Shown here: one piece after another, positions 27,278-35,795 of the stretch
Numbering within the stretch: position 1 is the stretch's first letter
How the letters are laid out: every line of letters starts with the position of its first letter
Assembly (NCBI RefSeq): GCF_001942465.1
Contig: NZ_MKJY01000581.1
Coordinates: 25,896-89,895, forward strand
DNA length: 64,000 nt
Direction of reading: 5' to 3'
Source: Actinomadura sp. CNU-125
Lineage (GTDB): Bacteria > Actinomycetota > Actinomycetes > Streptosporangiales > Streptosporangiaceae
Notes under the pieces: generated by a model
Database searches by the model: none
The model's input: only the letters and a program-made list of their open reading frames with translations
What the model was told of the DNA's origin: nothing
Made by a program: the position numbers and the translations under genes

Positions 27278-28083
27278 CGGCTCCTCTCCAGTCGGTAAGC
27301 CGCCCACCGGCCCGTCAGTTCGGCGTGCAGTCGGACCCAGTCGTCGTCCCGGCTCCCGGCGGCGGTCCGCCACTGCTCCGCGAACGCGGCGGTGAACATG
27401 TCGACGTCCGCCTCGGGCGCGTGCAGCCACGATGGGAAACGAGCCGCCCACGCGTCGGCCTCCCGCGGTGTGTGACCCGCCTTGAGCAGCCACGGGATCA
27501 GCAGGACGAGTTCGAGCCACGCGGCACCGCGCGTCACGAACGCCCAGTCGACGACGTGGGCCCGGCCGTCCGGCGTGATGATGAAGTTGTCCTCGTTCAG
27601 GTCGGTGTGCAGGAGCGCGTCGCCCGCCAGCGGAGTCGTGTCGTCGGCATACCGCTGCCAGCGCCGCTCCGCCGACATCCGCACCGCGTCGGGGCAGGGA
27701 GTTTCCTGGACGGCGTGGACGGTTTTCGCCAGCGCCTCCAGGTCCGGTGACCCGGGAGAGAAGTCGGCCGGGCGTCCGTCCACGTACTCGAATCCGAGCG
27801 CGAGCCACTCCCCGGTTTCGACCCGCCACCGTAGGCGGGGAGCGAACTCGCACACGAAGGGGTTGGCGGAGGCTTCGCGGCGCAGCGACATCACCTCGGG
27901 GCTGTCCCTGTCCACCAGCTTGCGGGCGGCCTTGACGAAGACCCGGCCACCGCTGGTGTGCAGGGTCGCCGCGATGTCCGCGTGGTTGCCCTTGGACAGC
28001 GGCTCCACGCGGAGAACGGGTCCGGTCTCGGCCTCGATCTCGCGCCGCAGGTGCTCGGGAAGACTCGTCCGTCTTGTGCGCAC
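27274..28083 (-). CDS. aminoglycoside phosphotransferase-like (APH) family kinase
   Basis: 269 residues with a complete kinase-like fold. The N-lobe has GNHADIAATLHTSGGRVFVK (Lys for ATP binding); the catalytic loop is LLHTDLNEDNFI (about residues 160-171) and the metal motif VVDWAF follows at about 180. The C-lobe has ELVLLIPWLLKAG. By family knowledge such enzymes phosphorylate small molecules (antibiotics, choline, homoserine, sugars); the substrate here is unknown. GTG 28083 is chosen for GGAGG 7 bases upstream. It sits in a leftward operon of six genes. Confidence 0.82.
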   Translation of the reverse strand: MRTRRTSLPEHLRREIEAETGPVLRVEPLSKGNHADIAATLHTSGGRVFVKAARKLVDRDSPEVMSLRREASANPFVCEFAPRLRWRVETGEWLALGFEYVDGRPADFSPGSPDLEALAKTVHAVQETPCPDAVRMSAERRWQRYADDTTPLAGDALLHTDLNEDNFIITPDGRAHVVDWAFVTRGAAWLELVLLIPWLLKAGHTPREADAWAARFPSWLHAPEADVDMFTAAFAEQWRTAAGSRDDDWVRLHAELTGRWAAYRLERSR

Positions 28084-28099
28084 GCGCGTCCCTCCCAGG

Positions 28100-28644
28100 T
28101 CAGATGCGGATGGTGAGCGAGCCGTCCAGCGGCAGGCGCCCACCCCAGTCCACGACCGAGCGCCAGTCCCGGCCGTTCTGGTCGTTGCACTCGGGCGGCA
28201 GCAACTCGTCCCGGCCTCGCCCTCCCAGAACTCCGGGTCGACGAAGTAACCCGTGCGGTGGAGCCGCGGAATCGTCCGGGCGAGGGCGGCCCCGGAGCGG
28301 ATGTCCTCGTCCATGACCGGCCGGTGGTGGATGAACGACTCCGCGAAAAGGTAGCTCATCGGAACGTACACCTCCGTCCGCTGCAGGCTCAGGTGCCACG
28401 CCTCGTCCACCGGCGGGGTCGGGACGATCCGGACGTAATCGCGGGGGTCTCGCCGCTCGGCCCGGCGGATGCTCCCGACGGCTTTGAGGAAGACGAGGTT
28501 CTGGCCGACGACGCGCGAGCAGTAGTCGTGGCTCGCGTGGGACATCTTGCGGAAGTCGTCCACGAGCAGGGCGAACGCCCTGGCGGGGAGGAGCTCACGC
28601 GGGTCCCTGCCGATCGGAGTGACGTTCTCCAGCGTTGCGGTCAT
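28100..28644 (-). pseudogene. GRDP-like (glycine-rich-domain-protein-like) protein, frameshifted
   Basis: The product starts TATLENVTPIGRDPRELLPA and holds PPVDEAWHLSLQRTEVYVPM and FAESFIHHRPVMDEDIRSG, which resemble the VDxxWHxH...TxxY...FIHH pattern of the GRDP-like family (PF07173). At about 28213 the frame changes from DPEFWEGEAG to RDELLPPECNDQNGRDW, and the latter ends at 28100; one missing base in GCCGGG explains it. Restored, the protein has about 181 residues. Function is unknown in bacteria. The start has GGAG 8 bases upstream. Confidence 0.65.
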
Positions 28645-28705
28645 GTGCATCTCCTTCGTAGCGGGGGCGGCGCGGCGGACGGGAGGTGGCCGCCGCGCGC
28701 CCGGT

Positions 28706-29117
28706 TCAGGGGGTGACGAGGGCGTCGAACGCGGCGCGCAGCCAGCCCGCGCCGCAGGCGGGCGGGACGGCGGCGCACGCGCGGCCGACGATCCGGCGCG
28801 ACGGCGCTGGCCGCCACGGGGGCAGGCGGTCGAGGCCGGACGGGCCTGGGGGGCGGAGGCGGCGGCGGTGAGGGCGGGCCGGACGGTCGCGGACGTGCGC
28901 TCGGTTGCGGGGCGTACCCCGCGCGACGCACGCCCAGTTCGTCCAGTCGGTGGACCAGTTCGGCGGGCGTGGCCCCCTCGACCAAGCGGTGCCGCCCCGT
29001 CCGGTCGCGGGCGACCGCCCACCAGCTCCCGGTGTGGCGGCCGAGCCACGCGCACGTGCCCGGGTACCGGCGCTGCACCTCGGCCGCCACGCGCTCGGGC
29101 GTCCACGGCGCGGTCAT
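28706..29117 (-). pseudogene. small protein with a proline-rich middle, probably frameshifted
   Basis: The N-terminus (APWTPERVAAEVQRRYPGTC, then WLGRHTGSWWAVARDRTGRH) resembles small proteins that often accompany XRE regulators in actinomycetes. After ARPRPSGPPSPPPPPP the same frame becomes arginine-rich and unnatural, while a neighbouring frame reads RIVGRACAAVPPACGAGWLR and ends ALVTP at 28706. A shift near 28850, in G-rich sequence, is therefore likely. If there is no shift the frame stays open to 28641. ATG 29117 overlaps the preceding stop. Confidence 0.55.
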
Positions 29118-29416
29118 CGGGACGACTCCGCCCCGCGCCCGGCGAGGTAGCCGAGGATGAACGTGGTCGCCTCCACGATGCGGTCGGCCTCGGCGATCGG
29201 CTCGTTCCACGAGGTGTAGAACCACGCGCGTCCACCGTCGTCCGTCCGGGGGCGGCAGGTGACCAGGTCGGACGGGACGGACGCGTCGGGGCAGCAGCGC
29301 GGCGCGTCCGGGTTCGCGACGCGCAGGCCGCGCGCGGTCAGTTCGACCTCCAGCCGCCGGGCGCCCAAGTACGCGCCAAGCGCTGCGAGAGGAGCGTCAG
29401 GGGTCGTACGATTCAT
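29114..29416 (-). CDS. small protein of unknown function, first gene of the leftward operon
   Basis: 100 residues (NRTTPDAPLAALGAYLGARR, then LRVANPDAPRCC and WFYTSWNEPIAEADRIVEAT). No signal peptide. Similar short proteins occur beside XRE/TPR regulators in Streptomyces and Actinomadura; their role is not known to me. It overlaps the next gene by ATGA. Its promoter must lie in the 180-base region shared with the divergent regulator gene at 29597. Confidence 0.6.
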   Translation of the reverse strand: MNRTTPDAPLAALGAYLGARRLEVELTARGLRVANPDAPRCCPDASVPSDLVTCRPRTDDGGRAWFYTSWNEPIAEADRIVEATTFILGYLAGRGAESSR

Positions 29417-29530
29417 GACAGGTCGGATCCTTTCTCCGGCCGAGGCCCCGGGCTCCCCACTGATTGCGCAGTGGGCCGGGGCCGCTTTCGTTTTCACCGC
29501 CATCAAAATGCGAATCGGGTTACCGTGGAA

Positions 29531-29572
29531 GGTGTTGCCTGCTGCCTGCGCCGTTAGGCAAATGGCAACACC
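29531..29572. promoter_or_regulatory. nested inverted repeats between the XRE regulator and the divergent operon
   Basis: GGTGTTGCC (29531-29539) and GGCAACACC (29564-29572) form a perfect 9-base inverted repeat. Inside it, TTGCCT (29535-29540) and AGGCAA (29556-29561) form a second one. The site is 25 bases before the XRE gene start. It is the natural candidate operator for that regulator. Confidence 0.55.
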
Positions 29573-29596
29573 CAACATCGGCAGATAGGTCCGGTT

Positions 29597-30908
29597 ATGA
29601 CCGAATTCAGCAGTAAGATGCGGGTTCTCATGATCGAACGCGGAGTGTCGTTGCGAAGACTGTCCAGAATCGTGCATTTCGATGCGGGCTACCTGTCGAA
29701 GATCCGCAGCGGTTCTCGCACTCCGTCGGCCGACCTCGCCCGAAAACTCGACGAGGCTCTTGGGGCGGACGGGAAGCTTGTTGCCCTTGCGCCGAAACCC
29801 CGGGTGGGCGGCGAACGGACGAGTAACGTGGAGCGGGCGAGGCCATACCCCGGCGTCCCATATGAGGAGGACGACGACATGGAGCGACGTCGACTTCTGC
29901 AGGCCCTGGCCGCCCTCGGCATCACCGTCACCCCGGCGATGGAAGCCCTCCAGCAGATCCGCAGCAGCGTCGATCGTGCCATGGGCCGCACCGAGGACAG
30001 CCACCTCGACGAATGGGAAGAAACGGTCGCAGAGTACGGCTACAGCTACCTTTTGCTTCCCCCGCAGCAACTAGTACGTGACCTGGCGCTCGACCTCGTG
30101 GCGGTCCAGCAGCTCACCGCGCGAGGCGGCGACGAACGGCTTTCCGGCTCCTGGTCCCGGGTGACGAGCGGCCTGTCCATGCTCATGGCCAAAACGCTCT
30201 CCAATCTGGACGAGCCGCGCATGGCCAGGGAGTGGTGGGTCTCCGCACAAAACGCGGCGGACGCCTCCGGCGACACCGATCTCAGTCTGTATGTGTCCGG
30301 TCAACGCCTAATTCGCGACATCTACGAAGATCACTCCCCGGCGATGATCCTCCGGAAGGCGAATAAGGCGATCGAACGAGCACCAGGCCGTCCCCAGTCG
30401 CGGCCTGGCGAGTATCCACTCGGTTCGCGCGCAAGTACTCGCGCTGGACGGGCGCACCTCGGAGGCCGTGCCGGATCTGCGCACCATCGAAGAAATTTTC
30501 CAGCAATTGCCCGCATCGGTCACCGACGTGCGTTCCACGGACAAGTGGTCCGAGGATCGGGTGCACTACACCGCGGCGTGGGTGCACGCTTATGCGGGGG
30601 ATCGTGGGCCGCTCGACAAGTCGGTCGCGGACGCCGGGGCGATCCTGCCCGCGGACGAGCCGCGCACGCGCACCCAGCTCGCGCTGCTGCGGGCGTCCGG
30701 GCACGTGCGCGCGGGCGACGTCACCGAGGGCGTCCGGCTCGCGCACACGGTCTACGAGGCACAGCCGGTCGAGCACCGGACGACGCTGGTGAGCAGTCTC
30801 GCCCGCAAGGTCGTCGACGCCGTCCCGGCGCAACGCCGCCGCGAGGCGGGCGTCACCGCCTACGTGGAACTGGTCGGCGGCGCCGGGTCTCCCAGGTCGA
30901 GCGCGTAG
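29597..30908 (+). pseudogene. XRE family regulator with TPR-like C-terminal region, frameshifted
   Basis: N-terminal helix-turn-helix at about 10-60 (LRRLSRIVHFDAGYLSKIRS, PSADLARKLDEALGADGK) and an all-helical TPR-like region to about residue 420, the architecture of many actinomycete regulators. At about 30402 the frame changes: NKAIERAPGRP continues as SRGLASIHSVRAQVLALDGR in another frame to the stop at 30908. One extra C in the run of four C explains it. Restored length is about 436 residues. It probably controls the divergent six-gene operon, perhaps in response to a peptide or metabolite bound by the TPR part. Confidence 0.82.
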
Positions 30909-30962
30909 AAATCGGACGCGCCGTCCTCGACGAGCACTGCCCGAGGACGGCGCGCGGCCGGT

Positions 30963-31856
30963 TCAGACGAGGACGACGCGGCGCCCGCGTGTGTGACCGG
31001 CCTGACTGTCGATGTGCGCCGCCGCGGCGTCGGCGAGCGTGTACGTCTTCGCGACCGGGATGTGGAGGTCGCCCCGCGAGATGAGACCGACGGCCTCGGC
31101 GAGCGCTTCCGGCACGCTCCCGGCCACGCCGGAGAACCGGACGTCGAAGTCCGGTGCGGCGAGATCGGCGATGGTGATCACCTTCTGCGGATCCCCCGTC
31201 AGTTCGACGAGTTCCCGGAGCACGCCCGAGCCGGCGAGGTCGAGAGCCGCGTCGACGCGGCCGAGCCGCCGCACCCGCTCGACCCAGCCCTCGCCGTACG
31301 TCGTGGCGACGGCGCCCAGGCTGCGCAGATAGTCCTGGTTCGCGGCCCCGGCCGTGCCGATCACCGTGATGCCGCGGGCGCGGGCGATCTGCAGCACCGC
31401 CGATCCGACTCCCCCGGACGCGCCGCTGACCAGCAGCGTCTGCCCGGACCGCACGCCGACCTGGCGGATGATCCGAAGCGCGGTCTCCACCACGGAGGGG
31501 TATCCGGCCGCCTCTTCGAACGTCAGCCCCGCGGGCATCCGCGCCCAGGCGGACAGCACGGCGAACTCGGCGTAGGTGCTCGCCCCTTCCCCGAACACAC
31601 GGTCGCCGACCTCGACCCCTTCGACGCCCTCGCCGACCTCGTCGACCGTCCCGGCGGCGTCCAAGCCGACTCCGGCGGGCAGGTCGAGGGGACGGGTGTG
31701 CTGGAACTGGCCTTCACGAATCCTCCAGTCGACGGGGTTCACGCCCGCCGCCCGCACGGCGATGCGCACCTGGCCGGGGCCCGCATGGGGCTCCTCGGCG
31801 TCCACGAGCCGCAAGACGCCCGGACCGCCGTACTCGGCGAAGCTCACCTTCTTCAT
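30963..31856 (-). CDS. NADP-dependent quinone oxidoreductase-like enzyme (zinc-free MDR family)
   Basis: 297 residues of the medium-chain dehydrogenase family, quinone oxidoreductase branch. Substrate-domain block AAGVNPVDWRIREGQF at about 37-52; nucleotide-binding GASGGVGSAVLQIARARG at about 135-152. No zinc-binding cysteines. It probably reduces quinones or enones with NADPH. It is divergent from the TetR gene at 31927 across an operator-rich 70-base gap. It resembles the product at 33532-34437. Confidence 0.9.
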   Translation of the reverse strand: MKKVSFAEYGGPGVLRLVDAEEPHAGPGQVRIAVRAAGVNPVDWRIREGQFQHTRPLDLPAGVGLDAAGTVDEVGEGVEGVEVGDRVFGEGASTYAEFAVLSAWARMPAGLTFEEAAGYPSVVETALRIIRQVGVRSGQTLLVSGASGGVGSAVLQIARARGITVIGTAGAANQDYLRSLGAVATTYGEGWVERVRRLGRVDAALDLAGSGVLRELVELTGDPQKVITIADLAAPDFDVRFSGVAGSVPEALAEAVGLISRGDLHIPVAKTYTLADAAAAHIDSQAGHTRGRRVVLV

Positions 31857-31873
31857 GCGGCCGACCGTAACAC

Positions 31874-31905
31874 TAACGGTTGCGTTTTCGAAACCGTTAC
31901 GGTTT
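31874..31905. promoter_or_regulatory. TetR-type operator between oxidoreductase and its regulator
   Basis: AAACCGTTACGGTTT (31891-31905) is a perfect 15-base palindrome. TAACGGTT (31874-31881) and AACCGTTA (31892-31899) form a second perfect inverted repeat that shares its left half. It starts 18 bases upstream of the oxidoreductase start and ends 21 before the TetR start, so binding would block both promoters. Confidence 0.7.
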
Positions 31906-31926
31906 TGCACCTGATAGCGTTGGATC

Positions 31927-32532
31927 ATGACCGTGCCGCCCGGACGCCGTGAGCGCAAGAAGGCCGCGACCCGCCAGAGGATCGCCGACACCGCGCTCCG
32001 GCTCTTCCTGGCGCGCGGGTACGACGCGGTGGGCATCCGTGACGTCGCCGCCGAAGCCGACGTGGCCGTCACCACGCTCTTCTCCCACTTCGCTTCGAAA
32101 GAGGCCCTCGTCTTCGAGCAGGACGAGGACTTCGAACAGCGCCTCGCGCGGGCGGTCACCGGCCGGGCGCCGCACGAGCCGCTCGTCCCCGCGCTGCGCC
32201 GCGAGATCCACGCCCTGGTGCGGCATTGCACGGCCGACGGCGCCGCCCCGATCTGGCGCATGGTCGAGGAAACGCCCGCCCTCCGGGAGTACGAGGAGTC
32301 GATGAGGCTGCGCCATGCGGAGTCGCTGGCGAAGGCCATCGCCGCCGAACTCGACGCGGCGCCGGGCACAACGGCCTGCCGGACGATCGCGAGGTTCGTG
32401 ATCGACGCCTATTCGCTGGCCCGGGAGGCGGCCGATCCGGAGGCGGCGGTGGACGAGATCTTCCGCATGATCGAGGCGGCCTGGGAGGTCGCCTACCCCG
32501 TCGGAGACTCCGCCCGCACGGCCGGACCGTAG
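31927..32532 (+). CDS. TetR/AcrR family transcriptional regulator
   Basis: 201 residues. The DNA-binding region is standard: ATRQRIADTALRLFLARGYD then VGIRDVAAEADVAVTTLFSH and FASKEALVFEQ at about residues 14-62. The C-terminal domain is of the TetR_C type with a likely ligand pocket. It probably represses itself and the divergent oxidoreductase gene, which could metabolise the inducer. Confidence 0.92.
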   Translation: MTVPPGRRERKKAATRQRIADTALRLFLARGYDAVGIRDVAAEADVAVTTLFSHFASKEALVFEQDEDFEQRLARAVTGRAPHEPLVPALRREIHALVRHCTADGAAPIWRMVEETPALREYEESMRLRHAESLAKAIAAELDAAPGTTACRTIARFVIDAYSLAREAADPEAAVDEIFRMIEAAWEVAYPVGDSARTAGP

Positions 32533-32550
32533 CCGGGAGCGGCGGAACCA

Positions 32551-32994
32551 GTGGAGGCGAGCCCGCGTTTGCAGACGGACAAGAAGCGGCGTTACCGCCC
32601 CAGTTACATCGGCTGCGTCATCGTCGCCGTCGTCATGGGGCTGTTGTCGGTCACGTGGGGCGGCGGGGCGATCGCGGCGTGGGTGGACCAGTCGGGTAAG
32701 ACGAGGGCGACGGCGCGTGTCCTCGGGACGGACGGCAATCGCTCGTCCGGACGGATCACGGTCGAGTTCACCACCGCGGACGGGCGCCGGATCGACGCCG
32801 AGGACGGGCGGCGCGGCTGGCCCCGCGACGCCGAGCAGGGCGACGAGGTCGACGTCCTGTACGACGCGGACGATCCGGCGGGCGGCGTCCAGCCGTACCA
32901 GGACCTCGGACGGTCGCTCCCCTGGTGGGCGCTGTTCACCGTGACGGCGTTCGTGGCGGGCTTCGCCGCCTACCGCACGCGCCCCCGCGCCTGA
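32551..32994 (+). CDS. DUF3592 domain membrane protein
   Basis: 147 residues with two membrane segments (about 20-42, YIGCVIVAVVMGLLSVTWGG, and 122-140, WWALFTVTAFVAGFAAY). The external part between them has the DUF3592 pattern: TARVLGTDGNRSSGRITVEF, then GDEVDVLYDADDPAGG. The function of the family is unknown. GTG 32551 follows GGAG by about 11 bases and lies 18 bases after the TetR stop, so both could be cotranscribed. Confidence 0.8.
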   Translation: MEASPRLQTDKKRRYRPSYIGCVIVAVVMGLLSVTWGGGAIAAWVDQSGKTRATARVLGTDGNRSSGRITVEFTTADGRRIDAEDGRRGWPRDAEQGDEVDVLYDADDPAGGVQPYQDLGRSLPWWALFTVTAFVAGFAAYRTRPRA

Positions 32995-33015
32995 AGCCGT
33001 CCGCGGCAGCAGTCC

Positions 33016-33387
33016 TCACCGCATGTGGGAGCAGTCGGAATCGGGGTCCAGCGTGAGGGTGATGACGTCGTCGAGCCGGTCGCGCACGGCGAGCAGGTCG
33101 GTGATCCGCCGGTCGATGCGGACGCGCTCGGCGACCAGCCGGTCCTGAAGCGCCAAGGGCGCTTGCGTCGCGCCCGAGTCCACGCACGGCAGCACCTCGC
33201 GGACCACTCTGCTCGGCAGGCCCGCGGCATACAGCTGCTGGATCAGCCGGACTCGACCGACGGCGGTGTCGGGGTAGTGCCGGTGGCCGCCGGCACTGCG
33301 CGTCGCCTCGAGCAGGCCCTGCTCCTCGTAGTAGCGCATCGCCCGGACGCTCACGCCCGCCTCGCTCGCGACCTCACCGATGCGCAC
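33016..33387 (-). CDS. MerR family transcriptional regulator
   Basis: 123 residues. N-terminal MerR domain RIGEVASEAGVSVRAMRYYE then GLLEATRSAGGHRHYPDTAV (residues 2-45), a dimerisation helix, and a short tail with DCSHMR. There is only one cysteine pair candidate (Cys88 and Cys119), so a redox or thiol-reactive effector is possible but unproven. It is divergent from the quinone oxidoreductase gene at 33532, with a MerR-type palindrome in between. Confidence 0.9.
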   Translation of the reverse strand: MRIGEVASEAGVSVRAMRYYEEQGLLEATRSAGGHRHYPDTAVGRVRLIQQLYAAGLPSRVVREVLPCVDSGATQAPLALQDRLVAERVRIDRRITDLLAVRDRLDDVITLTLDPDSDCSHMR

Positions 33388-33424
33388 CGGCCCTCCTCCC
33401 GTCGGCGTCCCGCCCGACTTGCAT

Positions 33425-33440
33425 CTAACGTTAACGTCAG
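33425..33440. promoter_or_regulatory. MerR-type operator
   Basis: CTAACGTTAACGTCAG pairs at 7 of 8 positions and its core ACGTTAACGT is perfect. This resembles SoxR and TipA type sites with a central GTTAAC. It lies between the MerR gene and the oxidoreductase gene, and would sit in the promoter spacer. Confidence 0.6.
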
Positions 33441-33531
33441 GTTTTAGCTTAGTGCGCGTCGGCGATAGCCGAACATTCCACCCACCGAATTGACGAGCGG
33501 CCGGTCAGGCCGCGTCGAAAGGCGGAACGTC

Positions 33532-34437
33532 ATGCGCGCAGTTCGTTACCACGAGTACGGCGGTGTGGAGACCCTTGTGGTCGAGCAGGCGCCGGACCCG
33601 CACCCCGGGCCCGGCGAGATCCGCGTCCGCGTCGCGGCGGCGGGCGTCAACCCCGTCGACTGGAAGGTGCGCTCCGGTGCGGCGCGGGCGTTGCTCCCCG
33701 TGGATCTGCCCGCGATTCCGGGGCGCGACGCCGTCGGCGTGGTCGACGAGATCGGTGAGGGCGTGCAGGGGGTTCGCATAGGCGACCGTGTCTTCGGGTT
33801 GGGCGGCGTCACCGGCGCGACGGCGGAACTGGCCGTGCTCTCGGCGTGGGCCCACGCGCCCGCGACGTGGACCGACGAGGAGGCCGCCGGGGCCGGTCTC
33901 GCGTCCGTGACCGCGCTGGGCGGGCTGAACGCGCTCGGTCCGCTGCGCGGGCGCACTCTTCTCATCGAGGGCGCGGCCGGAGGCGTGGGCAGCGCCGCGG
34001 TCGAGATCGCGGCGGCTCGGGGCGCCACCGTGATCGGGACGGCCGGCGAGCACAACCACGAGTTCCTCGCGTCCCTCGGAGCCGTTGCGACCACCTATGG
34101 CAGCGGCCTCGCGGAGCGTCTCGCCACCCTGGCTCCGAACGGTGTCGACATCGCGCTCGACACCGCGGCGTCCGGGTCCCTGGACGATCTCGTCGCGATC
34201 GTGGGCGATCCCGCTCGCGTGTCGACGGTCGCCGACCACGCCGGCGCGAATCGCCTGGGTACGCATCTGGCGAACGCGGAGAACGACTCCGCTCTCCTCG
34301 CCGAAGCGGCCGAACTCGGCAGGCGGGGCCGCTACACACCGCGCATCGAGCGGACCTTCCCGCTCCACCGGACCGCGGAAGCCCACGCCCACTCCGAACG
34401 CGGACGCACGCGGGGGAAGATCGTGATCTGCGTCTGA
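33532..34437 (+). CDS. NADP-dependent quinone oxidoreductase-like enzyme
   Basis: 301 residues, MDR family without zinc ligands. Blocks AAGVNPVDWKVRSGAARA at about 37-54 and GAAGGVGSAAVEIAAARG at about 144-161, close to the enzyme encoded at 30963-31856. It likely reduces electrophilic quinones or enones with NADPH. Its promoter is probably activated by the divergent MerR protein. AAAGGCGGAAC precedes the ATG at 33532. Confidence 0.9.
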   Translation: MRAVRYHEYGGVETLVVEQAPDPHPGPGEIRVRVAAAGVNPVDWKVRSGAARALLPVDLPAIPGRDAVGVVDEIGEGVQGVRIGDRVFGLGGVTGATAELAVLSAWAHAPATWTDEEAAGAGLASVTALGGLNALGPLRGRTLLIEGAAGGVGSAAVEIAAARGATVIGTAGEHNHEFLASLGAVATTYGSGLAERLATLAPNGVDIALDTAASGSLDDLVAIVGDPARVSTVADHAGANRLGTHLANAENDSALLAEAAELGRRGRYTPRIERTFPLHRTAEAHAHSERGRTRGKIVICV

Positions 34438-34598
34438 CCGCTCGGGCGCCGGGTTTGCGTCGGGGCTGGCAGGGCAGGAGCACCGCCGCGCACCGGGCCC
34501 CTGCGGCGGCGCCTCCCCGGCGGGCCGCCGAGCACCGCTCGTCCTCGCCCACCGGCGCAGCGGGCGCACACCCAATTGCAGTAACGGAGAGTAATTAC

Positions 34599-35660
34599 AT
34601 GGCCGTGACCAGTGACTCTTTCATGACGGCGGCGGTTCTGCGGCGGCACGGCGGGCCGGACGCCCTGGAGGTGCGGGACGACTGGCCCGTGCCCTCGGTC
34701 GGCCCCGGGCAGGTGCTCGTCCGGGTCGGCGCGGCGGCGTTGAACAACACCGACATCTGGACGCGGGAGGGCGCGTACGGGCTGCCGGGGGACCCGGACG
34801 CGCAGGCCGGGTGGCGCGGTGCGATCGATTTCCCTCTCGTGCAGGGCGGGGACATCGCCGGGACCGTCGAGGCGGTCGCGCCGACGTGGACGGTGCGTGG
34901 GTCGGGCGCCGGGTGCTGGTCGATCCTGCGTTCTACGACGGCGAGGGCGACGACGCGGTGCCGGTCGGGCTGCTCGGCAGCGAGGCGGACGGGGGTTTCG
35001 CCACGTATGTGACGGTCGGTGCCGATCGGCTCCACGACATGAGCGGCTCACCGCTGTCGGACGAGGAACTCGCCGCGCTTCCGGTGGCCTACGGGACGGC
35101 GATGGGCATGCTGGAGCGCGCCCGGATCGCGAAGGGCGAGGCGGTGCTCGTCACCGGCGCGTCCGGCGGGGTCGGGTTCGCGGCCGTCCAGCTCGCCGCC
35201 GCGCGCGGCGCGCGGGTGCTGGCGCTGACCAGCGGCGGCAAGGCGGACGTCGTGCGCGAGGAGAGGCGACCGTCTCGCGCGACGCGGGTCCGGACGAGCT
35301 GCGGCGCGAGCTGCGCGCGGCGGCGCGCCCGGCGGGCTGGACGCGGTCGCGGACGTGGCGGGCGGTCCGTGGCTCGAACGGGTGCTGCCCGCGCTGCACG
35401 ACGGGGCCCGCTGGGTCATCGCGGGCGCGGTCGCCGGGCCCGTCGTCTCGTTCGATCTGCGGCGCCTCTACCTCCACAACCTCAGCCTCATCGGCTCGTC
35501 GATGCACACCCCGGCGCATTTCGCGGAACTGGCGGGACTGGCCCGGACGGGCGCGCTGCGGCCGCGCATCGCCGCCAGGTACCGGCTGAGCGAGATCCAC
35601 GCGGCCCAAGAGGAATTCCGCCGCGGTTCGCATATCGGCAAGATCGTGATTACGCCGTAG
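34599..35660 (+). pseudogene. zinc-type alcohol dehydrogenase/quinone oxidoreductase, frameshifted three times
   Basis: The product begins AVTSDSFMTAAVLRRHGGPD and matches the MDR family: VGAAALNNTDIWTREGAYG, then VQGGDIAGTVEAVAP, GASGGVGFAAVQLAAARGAR and the C-terminal RLSEIHAAQEEFRRGSHIGK. The coherent frame changes at about 34891 (missing G before ACGTGG), about 35262 and about 35320, and ends at 35660. Three breaks in one gene are more than elsewhere in the window, so true decay is possible here, although all conserved blocks remain. No zinc-ligand cysteines are seen. Confidence 0.75.
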
Positions 35661-35671
35661 AAAAAGGCGAA

Positions 35672-35695
35672 GGCAAGGAGAGCATTCTCCTTGCC
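35672..35695. terminator. hairpin after the third oxidoreductase gene
   Basis: GGCAAGGAGA and TCTCCTTGCC form a perfect 10-base stem with the loop GCAT, 12 bases after the stop at 35660. It is followed by a short pyrimidine stretch. Confidence 0.75.
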
Positions 35696-35795
35696 ACTTT
35701 CAATCTATAGCGCACCCCGGGGCTTGCGGCAAGACCCCCGTCATGCCTCACGATTGGTCCTCCAAAGGCGTGGCCAGTGGAAATGGGGGATTCGC

